Below are positions 46,754-57,233 of a stretch of DNA of 64,000 nucleotides, one piece after another (positions within the stretch are counted from its first letter, which is position 1; the number at the start of each line of letters is the position of its first letter). The notes under the pieces were generated by a model. The model saw nothing but the letters and a program-made list of their open reading frames with translations. It searched no databases and had not been told where the DNA came from. A program made the translations under genes and the position numbers. Source of the DNA: Trichomonas vaginalis G3 (taxonomy: Eukaryota > Parabasalia > Trichomonadida > Trichomonadidae); contig NC_067206.1 in the NCBI RefSeq assembly GCF_026262505.1, positions 35,603,896 to 35,667,895 of the forward strand, read 5' to 3'.

Positions 46754-47369
46754 ATACTGATTTTGTTACTTAAAATTTGTAACAAATAAAAAGAAAATAT
46801 CTCATTTACTAGAATAAAAAAGTTTTAAGTATGTTTGATTTAATAATAATGATTTACATATACATATTATAATATTCTCTTTTGAAATTTGTATAAAAAT
46901 TATTTTAATTTCTTCATATTATTAAATAAGTCTTTTTCATAAAAGATATAATTATGATTCTTACCTCAGAGTGGTAAAACGCCACAATATTGAAGAACAT
47001 ATTGATATGAGTTATATCTTCACTTTAGATTCATGATTTATAATCGGATAACATGGATAATTGTTTGAATGATTAGATATTAACTACTCAACATATGGAT
47101 TTATTATGTTTCCATTAGATACTTATTTTCTTAAACTCTTGTATCAATAATATAGTAAATAAACTTGTTAAAAATATTCTTATTATTTTTGTTTGCTGCA
47201 AGTTTAAGATGAGTTTCTCCTATCGGGTCTTTTTCAGAAAAAGGAGAGTCAAATTATAAACAGCAACTTACCATAGTATATTATGATTGAATCCTTCTAA
47301 TAATATAATTATTTTAAAGAGAAGTTTATTTTGCATTTTATACAGTAATTGCAGAATAAAGATGATTCA
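46754..47369. other. Intergenic, no gene seen
   Basis: AT-rich gap between convergent genes; nothing recognised. Confidence 0.6.
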
Positions 47370-48356
47370 TTATATAAGAATAAATACTGCTATTAGAAGA
47401 ATATTGAAGTTCATCACAATTTTATATGGTATTGAAGGGCAGATGTTTTCATATTCAATATTATTCATATTCATATCAATTAGATCAATTGAAATATCAG
47501 GAATTTCATTTGAAATTAATAATGTTCCATTTCCAAAATAATCTCTTCGAGGTTCTACACATGAATTTTGAATAGAAATATAATCTGATGAATTATATAT
47601 TTGATAAATATTTACAGCAATTTGGTTTGACTTCATGCAGCAGTAACTCAAATTTAGACAAAGATATTTAGTAAATAGCAAATATGTGTCTAAAACATTA
47701 TTAACTATATTCGAAAAAGTAAGATATGCAACATTGGAGGACGTGTTTGAATTAAATCTCATGAAGACATCAAATGTTTGATTGTTTTCGATTACAGATA
47801 TATAACTCGTAGAAGTTATTGGGGATGATGAATTCATATAGAATCCAACCCATTCGTATCCTTGATTATATGATATATTTGAATTATATAGTTGCGTATT
47901 CCCTCCATTTAAATAAATTGTTCCGATGTTATTTGTGGATTGAATTGATCTATCTGGACCGCAATTTGTGACTGAAGAAAATAAAAGAAAATTTTTAGAT
48001 GTAAAATCTTTGGTAACATCAGAATAGAAACTATTTCCATAATGGCGTTTTGAAAAAGATTGAAAATATGAAATTTTGCTTTGAACTATTTGACCTTTAG
48101 ATGCGTATTCTAAAGAGCCTGCATTCGTGCTGGATATGCATTGAAAGAATGATGAGGTATCAATAAGAACTTTAGAATCATCATGCATGTCGGAAAATAT
48201 GACTGATGTTCCAATCGTAATCTTACGAAAACTACAATGTGTAACATAATAACTTTCAGATACAACCTTAAGTAATGCTCTCTTATATGCATACGATTTC
48301 CCTTCAAAAAATTCTGACCATTCTTTATGAATGATCTCTTTTCGAATTTCTAACAA
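47370..48356 (-). pseudogene. Repeat-type surface protein, no good start codon (partial or broken)
   Basis: An open frame of about 328 codons with a beta-helix-like run of short Asn/Ser-rich strands (YNSNISYNQGYEWVGFYM, CGPDRSIQSTNNIGTIYLNG), many possible N-glycosylation sites and a C-terminal hydrophobic segment (KIVMNFNILLIAVFILI) with no basic tail. This is the layout of large trichomonad surface protein families. The frame is open upstream to a stop near 48390 without any ATG before about residue 57 and no promoter box. The 5' part is therefore missing, in another exon, or lost. Confidence 0.55.
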
Positions 48357-48814
48357 AAAAGTACGTTTAATATTAAAAATTTACATAAGGTTAAAACCGC
48401 TTTGAAAATACTCAATGAAGGCTATTTCGGATTTAAATTTTTAGATAAATTTACATGTTATTTGCGTAGAAATCACTTTATAAATGAGAGAATATTACAT
48501 CTCTTGCTGATTCTTTTTATTTTCATAATACATCTTTACATAAGGTTAAAATCGATCTGAAAGTATTCACCGACTGAGAATTCGAATATGAAAATTTAAA
48601 TAAATTTCCATGCTCGCTAACTGATTTTTCAATTCAAAAAGGTAATTGTTGTGTCAATTATACAAATTTTACAACAGGATATTCTGCCAATATTTCAATT
48701 CAGTTGTAAGAGCACCTTGAAAAGATTGACTCGTCTTGCAAGAATTTAAGAACCTATTTCAAGAATCTCAAATTTTTTCATTTAATTTGACTTGTCGATT
48801 TGAAGATTTCTAAT
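48357..48814. repeat. Gap with an imperfect direct repeat
   Basis: TTTACATAAGGTTAAAACCG at about 48380 recurs as TTTACATAAGGTTAAAATCG near 48535. Each is followed by similar AT-rich sequence ending in ATAAATTT(A/C)CATG (to about 48450 and 48612). The two 75-bp units lie about 155 bp apart. No gene seen. Confidence 0.6.
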
Positions 48815-50179
48815 TTAGGTGAATTCATTTCTTTGAAGAATTTCAACTATGTGTTGTTTGTTAAGAAGTACTGCAAACTCAAGAGGAGTTTGATCATAAT
48901 TGTTTTTAACATTTTTCTCTATATTTGGTTGTGCACAAAGATATTCACAGATTTCTTCTTGACTATAATTAATAGCATCATGTAGAGGTGTAAAATCATC
49001 ATCTCCTTTATCATTGATATCTATGAAATTAAGAGCAAATTTTACACCTTCCAAATCTCCTTTCATGCAAAAATAATGTAGAATTGTTCGTTTAGAATCA
49101 CATCTACTTCTTATATCTGCACCATTGTTAAATAAATTCTTAACAAGGGATAGATTATTTCGGCATGCAGCTTCAAGAATCATATTATATCCACCATAAT
49201 CACGAACGTCACTATATTTTTCTTTAACTGCAATTTTAATTGTTAATATATCATCTTCGCTTGATGCCTGCTCAAGTACTTCATATATCCTCTCATAATC
49301 ATCTTTTGTTTTTTCAAGGTTTTTCAATTGTTGGATCCTATCAACATCAATGAAAAATGAATGAGAAATTTCTAGTTTTCGTGGAATTGGGGTGCGATGA
49401 ATTAGCGCTTGTTCAAAGACTTGATTCGTGACAGATTCTAGATTATGTTCTTCTGCATATTTTGAAATATTTTCAATTACTTTTTTGCTGCAAAGCTCAA
49501 CTCTTATATGATTTAACAAACAAAAGAAAGAGTTACCAAATTCACTTAATGATATAATTGTTTGAACCAATGAATCCTCTGATAATATGGTAAGAGATTT
49601 TGACATCAATGTTCGCTCTAAAAAGTCATATCCATACCTTTGGATTGTTTTGATTTTATATTCTTCATCGAGAATACTCATTTTTGATGCAAAAAATGAA
49701 ATACATTCTTCTATCTTGGCATTGTCATTCTCGATTAAAGCGCAATCATAGATATCACAAAAGTTTTCTTCATTAATATCTTGATATGATTGTGTAAAGT
49801 TGCAAAATATTTTGATAAGATATTCAATAAATAATTTTTTTCCGATTTCATAAAGATCTCTATTATGTTCTAAATCGTTTTCAAATTTGAGGATTCCTTT
49901 ATTTATAAAGTCTGAGACGATATCAATTGTATTGGTGCATGCTAATTTAACATATATATTCACTGATGTTATCGTGTTATCTCGTAAATATTCATCATGA
50001 ATATATCTTGAGATCATAATTAGGGCAATCCTTGAGGATTTTATGATTTTGCCATTAATATTGATCCACATCATTTCGCTATCTTTAATATCACTAATTC
50101 TCGCGATCTCTGGGTAATTAAACGTGATGATATCCATAAATTCAAATGCTTGGATTTTATAAAAATTGGATACATTCAC
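48815..50179 (-). CDS. BTB-like/ankyrin repeat protein
   Basis: 454 aa. The N-terminal region (25-130) has the outline of a BTB fold (MMWININGKIIKSSRIALIM; YLRDNTITSVNIYVK). A helical linker (135-320) follows, then about four C-terminal ankyrin repeats: GGYNMILEAACRNNLSLVKN, LHYFCMKGDLEGVKFAL, DFTPLHDAINYSQEEICEYL and QTPLEFAVLLNKQHIVEIL. BTB-like plus ankyrin is a common trichomonad combination. The gene has its own ATG, but no GTCACTTTT box is seen. Function unknown; such proteins are adaptors. Confidence 0.8.
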   Translation of the reverse strand: MNVSNFYKIQAFEFMDIITFNYPEIARISDIKDSEMMWININGKIIKSSRIALIMISRYIHDEYLRDNTITSVNIYVKLACTNTIDIVSDFINKGILKFENDLEHNRDLYEIGKKLFIEYLIKIFCNFTQSYQDINEENFCDIYDCALIENDNAKIEECISFFASKMSILDEEYKIKTIQRYGYDFLERTLMSKSLTILSEDSLVQTIISLSEFGNSFFCLLNHIRVELCSKKVIENISKYAEEHNLESVTNQVFEQALIHRTPIPRKLEISHSFFIDVDRIQQLKNLEKTKDDYERIYEVLEQASSEDDILTIKIAVKEKYSDVRDYGGYNMILEAACRNNLSLVKNLFNNGADIRSRCDSKRTILHYFCMKGDLEGVKFALNFIDINDKGDDDFTPLHDAINYSQEEICEYLCAQPNIEKNVKNNYDQTPLEFAVLLNKQHIVEILQRNEFT

Positions 50180-50712
50180 AAAAGTGGTGTAATTTTTGTA
50201 AATTTATCAATTAGGAGTAAGAAATTCAATTGCTACTACTCAGATCCAGATGTCTTCTCTTAACCATATTTTAGACTTTTTACTTCTTCCTCAATTCTGG
50301 TTCTTTTTTCCTAATGATGACTGTCAAATTTCTTGTTTTGAAAGTTATGGAAACCTTATGGAAAAGAAATATCTTGGGATTACATGAAAAAAGACCTTCT
50401 ATATCAGTACAGAAGATTATCGATGAAAAAATATTTATGTATTATTCGGCAAAATATGATTTCTTACGTCTAAGAAAAAAGTGAAAAACAAGACTGTAAC
50501 AGAGTTTAATATAAAAGTAACAGAGTAAGATGTCTAATCTGCTTTATGAGATACCAATTTTAAAACGTGTTTTGTACGATATGCTGATTAGGATAAAATT
50601 AATAGAGCGGAATACCAAATACAAGTATAATCTTGGATTTAGAAAGCCTTAAAATTGATGTTAATTAGGATAAAAATGTTTGGCTACATTAGGGGAAAAT
50701 CTCATTATTTTT
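50180..50712. other. Intergenic, no gene seen
   Basis: Spacer between divergent genes. A partial match to BTB-like/F-box-type leaders (DFLLLPQFWFFFPND read at 50270-50320 on the plus strand) may be a small relic; not called as a gene. Confidence 0.5.
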
Positions 50713-50721
50713 GTCACTTTT
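50713..50721 (+). promoter_or_regulatory. GTCACTTTT box
   Basis: GTCACTTTTTTAAA directly before the ATG at 50727. Confidence 0.6.
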
Positions 50722-50726
50722 TTAAA

Positions 50727-51320
50727 ATGGATTTAAATAGTAAATCAGAAGTTCTAAAGAAGGCATCTGAAGTCTATCAGCAAGAAAAAGCTCAGTTAGA
50801 CAAGTTAACATTAGAAAATAAAAAACTTCGTTCACTTCTTGAAATGCAAAATCAAATGATTTCAAATCAGCAAGAATTAATTCACCAAGTAGTTCAAGAA
50901 ACTCGCAAATATATAGAAATTGAGAAAGAACGTCATGATATTCAGGCAAAGATTAAGCAAGAGACAGAAAATCTTAATTCAGCGATTAAAGACTCTGAAG
51001 AAGTTTTGAAAGTAGTAAATGAAGATATGCCTGAAATTTCAAAATCTAAAGAAGATACTATTCATGCATTAAGACACATTAATTTACTCAAAGGAATTGA
51101 AACAATTCAAACTCTAATATTCAACTTATCCGAAAAGGCTATGAATGAGCACAAGACTGTAATCGATAAATCAGATATCTGCGAATTAATTCTTTCAATT
51201 AATGAAGTTATTGACATTGCTGTTCAATCTGGAGCAGCAACTGAGTCTGAAGATCAAACTATAGCTAGACATGCTTTGATTATAGGTGTACTCAATGGAA
51301 AAAGGCCAGTAGAAGAATAA
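50727..51320 (+). CDS. Coiled-coil protein, unknown
   Basis: 197 aa from the ATG at 50727 (MDLNSKSEVLKKASEVYQQE), chosen because GTCACTTTT lies 5 bp upstream; the longer frame is ignored. Coiled coil covers residues 5-100 with heptads (LRSLLEMQNQMISNQQELIH). A helical C-terminal part (ALRHINLLKGIETIQTLIFN) is moderately conserved-looking. No family recognised; kinetochore- or tether-like proteins have similar layout. Confidence 0.75.
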   Translation: MDLNSKSEVLKKASEVYQQEKAQLDKLTLENKKLRSLLEMQNQMISNQQELIHQVVQETRKYIEIEKERHDIQAKIKQETENLNSAIKDSEEVLKVVNEDMPEISKSKEDTIHALRHINLLKGIETIQTLIFNLSEKAMNEHKTVIDKSDICELILSINEVIDIAVQSGAATESEDQTIARHALIIGVLNGKRPVEE

Positions 51321-51852
51321 TTTTATTTAATTTATATAAAATCATTTGTATGTATTTTCTATCGTTAAAAGCATATTAGTTTATTCAATTTACGAATAAT
51401 TTTGAGGCTTTTGAGTATATAAAAAGTTATGATATATCAAATTCAAATTTGGCAAGCTAGAATAGTGATGAGTCACTTAGAAATATCGTTTTTATTGTTA
51501 GAATAAACAATTATTTCACTGATTTCATATTAATGAGTAATATAGCCGGAAAATAACAAATTTGGGGAATTTTTCAGCTTATGAGTTTTGTGCGGCAGGG
51601 TACACATTCATCCTTGGTAAATTACTGGCTTGAATGTTCAATTTTGAATACTTATTTTCAGCTAGAGACTGTTCTAAAGACATCTAAAGCAAAATACCTC
51701 CAAAATTGAGCATAAAAGGTTTGCCAGTAAAATATTGCTTATTTTGCAGCAAATTTAATAATTCAATTGTTCTAAATTTTATTCATTTGCCAAAATTTAC
51801 TAAAAAAAATTAATAATTAAAAACTCTAAATATATATAAATAATTTATTTCT
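51321..51852. other. Intergenic, no gene seen
   Basis: AT-rich gap between convergent genes; nothing recognised. Confidence 0.6.
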
Positions 51853-53067
51853 CTATATCCAAACCGATTTGTCAAGATTTCCAAGCCAATTGGATGAAGT
51901 TTGCTGAGCTGTTGGTTTTGCTTTAGATGCCTTTAGAGCGGTCTCCAGATTGAATGATTCGTACTCAGGAGGCAAAACTGCTTGGCCAATCGTTCTTGCT
52001 GCTTCTGCAACAGATGAAACTGAAGAATGCTTGAGAGCAATCACTTCCCATAGTGTTTGTGGTGTAACATCTGAAATTTCTGAGTCAACATTTGCAATTT
52101 GAGTATCTTTTGGAGTCATTAAACTCATTACGTTCTCGTGTGCACGCGCAAGGCTCTGAATAACACTAAGGATATCAAGTTGTACGTCTGGAGCAACGTG
52201 CAGAAGCATTCTGGAGAGTTTCACGGCAAATGCGATCTGTGTTTGAGCTGGGATCGAATGTGATGTAACAGTTCGGCCAAGAGTATTGAAAAATGTGGCT
52301 CTGCCGGGAATTGAAAGTGATTCTGGTGAAATTGCGTGAAATACAACGTCATAAAATTCACTGTAATCAACGCTACGATTTACAGCAACGTCTACGATGT
52401 ATGGGATTGCGAGTGATGCTGTAATTGGATCGCTTTTCATCTTTTTCTCGAGATAATCATATAAAATCAGTTTTTCATCAACTCTGTTAGTAATATTGCT
52501 GAAATGTCGAAGAATATTATGTGTTTGTTCGGTTGTTATGCTTTTACCAATAACGGCAAAGAATAATTCTGTAAAAATATGAGATGGATTTGGAGTACCT
52601 AATGGTGTGGTTAAAATTCCTATTGAAAAGTCTAAATTATCTTCTATTTTTTCAATAGCAAGTTGATAGATTGCATTTTGCAGTTCGATTTCGCCTAAAA
52701 CTTCATTTTCGAGATTTGGTCCATATTTGTAATATAATGCAACTAGGGCGTCTTTTGGAGTTTTTAATTCATCTGCTATGTATAATTCTGCAATTACATC
52801 AAACATTTTTTGAGGCTGTTCAATTTCGTTAGTTTTAACAAAATCTAGGAATTTGGCGTACCTAAAATGTATCCATTGATAAATTTGCGATGCTGTTACT
52901 GTTTCATATTTCTTTGTTTCAGTAAAAGGAAGAAATCCTTCTTTTAATTTCGCAAGAAAGAAATCTTTGAGCTCATTTAACGAACTTTCTGAATTTTTAT
53001 CATTGGATGTGGCTGCTTCAAGGACTTTGTCTAGGTTTTTGGCCCAAAGTTCTCCCTTTAAACTCAT
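51853..53067 (-). CDS. NOC4: NOC4-like (CBF/MAK21 domain) ribosome biogenesis protein
   Basis: 404 aa from the ATG at 53067. Helical-repeat protein. The C-terminal third carries the CBF/MAK21 pattern: IAFAVKLSRMLLHVAPDVQLDILSVIQSLARAHENV, then an acidic linker with SDVTPQTLWEVIALKHSSVSSVAEAARTI, matching the LWEL...LxxHYxPSVxxxA motif of NOC4/UTP19. NOC4 works with NOP14 in small-subunit (40S) assembly in the nucleolus. It is somewhat shorter than yeast or human NOC4. GTCACTTTT (53101-53109, minus) lies 33 bp upstream. Confidence 0.75.
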   Translation of the reverse strand: MSLKGELWAKNLDKVLEAATSNDKNSESSLNELKDFFLAKLKEGFLPFTETKKYETVTASQIYQWIHFRYAKFLDFVKTNEIEQPQKMFDVIAELYIADELKTPKDALVALYYKYGPNLENEVLGEIELQNAIYQLAIEKIEDNLDFSIGILTTPLGTPNPSHIFTELFFAVIGKSITTEQTHNILRHFSNITNRVDEKLILYDYLEKKMKSDPITASLAIPYIVDVAVNRSVDYSEFYDVVFHAISPESLSIPGRATFFNTLGRTVTSHSIPAQTQIAFAVKLSRMLLHVAPDVQLDILSVIQSLARAHENVMSLMTPKDTQIANVDSEISDVTPQTLWEVIALKHSSVSSVAEAARTIGQAVLPPEYESFNLETALKASKAKPTAQQTSSNWLGNLDKSVWI

Positions 53068-53100
53068 CACAACGATAAAAGATTTTGTCTTTGTAAACAC

Positions 53101-53109
53101 AAAAGTGAC
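53101..53109 (-). promoter_or_regulatory. GTCACTTTT box
   Basis: GTCACTTTTGTG on the minus strand, 33 bp before the NOC4-like ATG; a more distant placement than in other genes. Confidence 0.5.
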
Positions 53110-53373
53110 GAAAAATATTGAAATTAAAATAGAATATTTTTCTTTGATATTTATATTTCAAAAGGGAGGGTTTCTTTACCAGCAGCAATGACATGGACCA
53201 AAATTGTGCCATTATGCTCAGAATGCGAAAAGTATAATAACTTCCCTTTGATTTCGAGATTTATCTTAATATTTTACTTGCTAATGCAAATGCTTTATTG
53301 TATTAGGAGAATAAAGCGAAAAAATATAATAAAATTCTATATTTTTTGAGACCTTGTTTCACTTTTCCTCGGA

Positions 53374-53430
53374 AATATATACTCTAGTAAAAGCAGTTCA
53401 TACTCAATATATACTCTAGTAAAAGCAGTT
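53374..53430. repeat. 25-bp direct repeat pair
   Basis: ATATACTCTAGTAAAAGCAG within a 25-bp unit occurs twice, 32 bp apart, in the 360-bp gap (53110-53469) left of the ankyrin gene. The rest of that gap holds nothing recognised. Confidence 0.85.
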
Positions 53431-53469
53431 GGAAGGAATTTTCCAATCAAAATTTATATAGGAGATTGT

Positions 53470-55361
53470 TTATTTTGAATTGCTTGAAATAAGGATTTCT
53501 GTTAATTCTTTGTAATTATTCAAGATAGCAATTTGAAGAAGTGTCTGTCCATCTTTGTCTTTAGCATTGATATTTGCACCATTTGAAATAAGGATTTTTG
53601 CTAATTCTTTGCGATTGAGCTGGACTACTGAATGGAGAGGTGTCTGTCCATCTTTGTCTTTAGCATTGATATCTGCATCATTTGAAATAAGGATTTCTAC
53701 TAATTCTTTGCGATTGACCGCGGTTGCCCAATGAAGAGGAGTAAATCCATAATTGTCTTTAGCATTGATATCTGCACCATTTGAAATAAGGAATTCTGCT
53801 AATTCTTTGCGATTGAGATCGACTGCTGAATAGAGAGGTGTATGATCATTTTTGTCTTTAGCATCGATATCTGCACCATTTGAAATAAGGATTTCTACTA
53901 TTTCTTTGTAATTATGCGCGACAGCACAATGAAGAGGGGTATGTCCATATTTGTCTTTAATATTGATATTTGCGCCTTTTGAAATAAGGATTTCTATTAT
54001 TTCTTTGCGATTTTCACTGACTGCATAATGAAAAATAGCATTTAAATCTGCACCATTCGAAATAAGGATTTTTGCCGTTTCTATGTGATTATTCTTAATT
54101 GCATAATGAAGAGGGGTATTTCCATCACTATCTTTAGTGTTTGCATTTGCTCCTTTTGAAATAAGGATTTCTGCTGCTTTGTAGCGATTGAACCTAGCTA
54201 CCAAATGAAGAATGGTCTGTCCATTTTCGTAAGAAGCACTGATATCTGCACCATTTGATAAAAGTATTTCTATTACTTCTTTGCTATTACTCATGGCTGC
54301 AATATAAAGAGGAGTAAATCGAAGCATGATTTTAGCATTGATATCTGCACCGTTTGAAATAAGGATTTCTGTAATTTCTTTGCAATTGAAATCAGCTGCA
54401 CAATAAAGAGGAGTCCATCCAAATGCATCTTTAGCATTGATATTTGCACCATTTGAAATAAAATATTCAACAAGTGATGAAAGACAGAAATAAGGAGAAC
54501 AAACAAAGCAATTGTTGATGTCATTTGTTTGATCCAAATAAACAAAAATGCTTGAAGATTTTTGTAGAGAGAGCATAATCGAATATTAATTTTTATGTTG
54601 TGTTCATTCATCAAAAAAGTTACAAAATCAATATTGTGTGATATAATTGCATATTCCATACATTCATCACCTGGTTTTTGCACTTTCAAGCATTCATTCA
54701 TAATGTCTTGATTTCCACCCAAAAACGAAAAATTAAGACAGTTTTTGGTGATTTCTGATTGAAATTTTGTTCTTAAGAACTTAAAACAATCAACAGATCC
54801 ATGATAACAACATAATTCAAGTAACGATATTTCATCTAATTTTGGATATAATTTACTTTTTATTTTTTGATTTTTATCAAAACCTTCTCTTTCTGTAAAT
54901 ATTATCAATGATATTTTGTCATCATCCATAATAGATCTGTAAATTGTTTTTTCGTCGTGAATATCAGATGAATAATGAGAGTTTTCATATTTATTAAATT
55001 TTCTTTCACATTTTTTGTTCAAAACTATATTGTACTCTTTATAGAAAAGGTAATTAAAAACATTTTTGATGTTGTCTACCTGCTTTAGATGGTATTCGTC
55101 AACAATTTGTTTGGCTATTGATAAATATGACTTCATATAGCAATTGTTATAAATTGAAAGAACAGATATATCATTAATGATTTTGTCAGGCGGAATATGA
55201 TAAATGTCGATCAGTATTTGTTTGATATTTTTGTAAATTGCGTTTAATTTTTCTTCATCTTTTGTTTTCAGCCTGTATAAAGCACTGTAGACATCACTGT
55301 ATCCTGTATAAATCTCCACAAATTTATCATAATGAGGATGATTAAGTTTTTCCTCCGACAT
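53470..55361 (-). pseudogene. DUF3447-ankyrin repeat gene, split by a -1 frame change
   Basis: The first part (55361 to about 54545) encodes the DUF3447-like domain, with KSKLYPKLDEISLLELCCYH and NCLNFSFLGGNQDIMNECL. The second frame (about 54550 to 53470) encodes about ten ankyrin repeats of 33 residues with near-identical wording (KELAEILISNGANINAKDKDG type). The expected joint YLDQTNDINNCFVCSPYF is read in the second frame, so the shift lies in GCATTTTTGTT at 54541-54551, again a -1 change at a homopolymer. The neighbour-like paralogue at 25206-26917 is split within about 15 codons of the same place. Repeats so alike at DNA level suggest recent expansion. Confidence 0.85.
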
Positions 55362-55652
55362 AAAACAAGTTTAGTTTACAACTATTCAAATACTTTTTCC
55401 CTATGATAGAATTGATATTTTTATGAAAAAACGTAAATTTAGCATACATTCATTATATTCTATCTTTTACCGTTTTGAAATCTAAAAAAGGCCTCAGGAA
55501 GAAGTCTCAAGAAGTAAATAACGTTATTTATTCACAAGCAGTCCAATGTTTCGAAATTTTTTATTAGATCATTTAATATTTATAAGCATCTTAGTGCTGT
55601 ACGTCAACAAAATATTGTTGAAAATTTTTTTTGGAAGTGTAATCTTTTTTTA

Positions 55653-56756
55653 ATGCAAGAAAAATGCTCATTTAGCTTTCCAGCATGCTTATCAATATTA
55701 TATACAGCAGTAGGTGTTATTGCTCTTGCGTTATCTATGCGATTGTTTCCACATAAAGAGACTGTAATTGATAAAATTCCATTTTACAATTGGAATGACA
55801 CAAAATGGAAATCAGGAAATACATTTGATGAGTTAGGATCAATGCAGAATTATGAAGTTAAATTTCATGGAAAATTTGAAGATTATGTTGTATATTCTTA
55901 TAAAGTACCACTTCAAGAAACAACTCCTCGATATACAATAATAAAAGATGCATACCTTGGTCCTGATGGTAGAATCTACAAAGATTGGTGTGGATTTCCT
56001 CAGGAACATCGATTTATTACCTTCGATTCAGTAAATTACTCAACAAAACCTACACGTAATATCAGATATTTCGACTCTGCAATTGCATTCCCGATATATG
56101 ATATACTTTCAGAGCCTTGCATTTATACTTTACTATTTCCGATATTAAATTCGGTTCCCACATCCGAAATCCAGGGGCGACGATTTTTCATTAACAGATA
56201 TATTAGTGATATCGAGCTAATACTTCCAAAATTCGGAATGAATTTTACACATCAAGTTTTTTCGCAATTTGGATGGGTCCATGCCAAAGATCTCCTTGTT
56301 CTAGAACCACCTCAAGATGATTTCCTAATTGACAACACATTCAGGGCTTTCAGCGAAAAAATTAAAAGTCATAAACCTGGCGAGTTGTTTAACCAAAACA
56401 AAATAGCTCTAAACGTTGAAGGTGATGATCCTCTTAACAAAATGCATGATATTTACTCAACATTGAAATCATCTTCAGATAAATTTGAAAACGTTTCAGT
56501 TCCAATACATATGCTCGAAAGAATGGATATATTTAGAGATTTTGGAGTTTTTGTATCATTCAATTCTGACAATCTCCATTTACTTCAGTTTATGAAACCA
56601 AATTCTCTTGCAATCATTATCCAATCGCCAGATAATTTCTTGAAATACATTCCTCTCGCTAGAGCAGCAGGTGTTCGGGTCCATTGTATTTCTTATGATG
56701 AAGTTGATATTGCTTCAACAATTATCCAAATTTTGAAGGATGAGAATGTTATTTAA
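55653..56756 (+). CDS. Type II membrane protein, possible glycosyltransferase
   Basis: 367 aa. A short cytosolic N-terminus, one anchor at about residues 10-31 (ACLSILYTAVGVIALALSM), then a luminal domain with mixed alpha/beta segments: IRYFDSAIAFPIYDILSEPC, RRFFINRYISDIELILPKFG, LEPPQDDFLIDNTFRAFSEK and NSLAIIIQSPDNFLKYIP. The order (an early substrate-binding half, then a Rossmann-like half with VFVSF...LHLLQFM and LAIII) recalls GT61-type transferases, but no catalytic motif is certain. Golgi location is inferred from topology. Confidence 0.7.
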   Translation: MQEKCSFSFPACLSILYTAVGVIALALSMRLFPHKETVIDKIPFYNWNDTKWKSGNTFDELGSMQNYEVKFHGKFEDYVVYSYKVPLQETTPRYTIIKDAYLGPDGRIYKDWCGFPQEHRFITFDSVNYSTKPTRNIRYFDSAIAFPIYDILSEPCIYTLLFPILNSVPTSEIQGRRFFINRYISDIELILPKFGMNFTHQVFSQFGWVHAKDLLVLEPPQDDFLIDNTFRAFSEKIKSHKPGELFNQNKIALNVEGDDPLNKMHDIYSTLKSSSDKFENVSVPIHMLERMDIFRDFGVFVSFNSDNLHLLQFMKPNSLAIIIQSPDNFLKYIPLARAAGVRVHCISYDEVDIASTIIQILKDENVI

Positions 56757-57233
56757 CGTTTCTCATATAATATACATCCTCATGTTATTATATAAACGAA
56801 TCTATTTATGATATTTACTCATTATAGTATAAAACTTTTTTTAATTATATCTATTTTTATATCTATCCTAAATACAAATCATAGTATTCTCAAATTATTA
56901 CTTAGAACATTATGTTAGTAATTCTTATACAATTTCATTTTAAAAATCTACCAAATGTTTTATGAGGTCTAATGTTTAGCATTTGTCCTATATATACAAA
57001 CGTTTCTGAGATTCATCTCAGCAATTAATCAAAAATATTCCCTCAATTGGAAATTTAACTTTGAAAACAGCTGACCATGATTATGTATACTTTATTTAAA
57101 ACATACATATGATGAAATATAAATATATATACTTTATAATACATCTATGACTTGATTTTCTAAAATCAAACTTAATTATTTTTGATAAAGGTTAAATAAT
57201 TAAAACCAATTTGAACGAATCAACACATAGAAC
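56757..57233. other. Intergenic, no gene seen
   Basis: AT-rich gap between convergent genes; nothing recognised. Confidence 0.6.
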
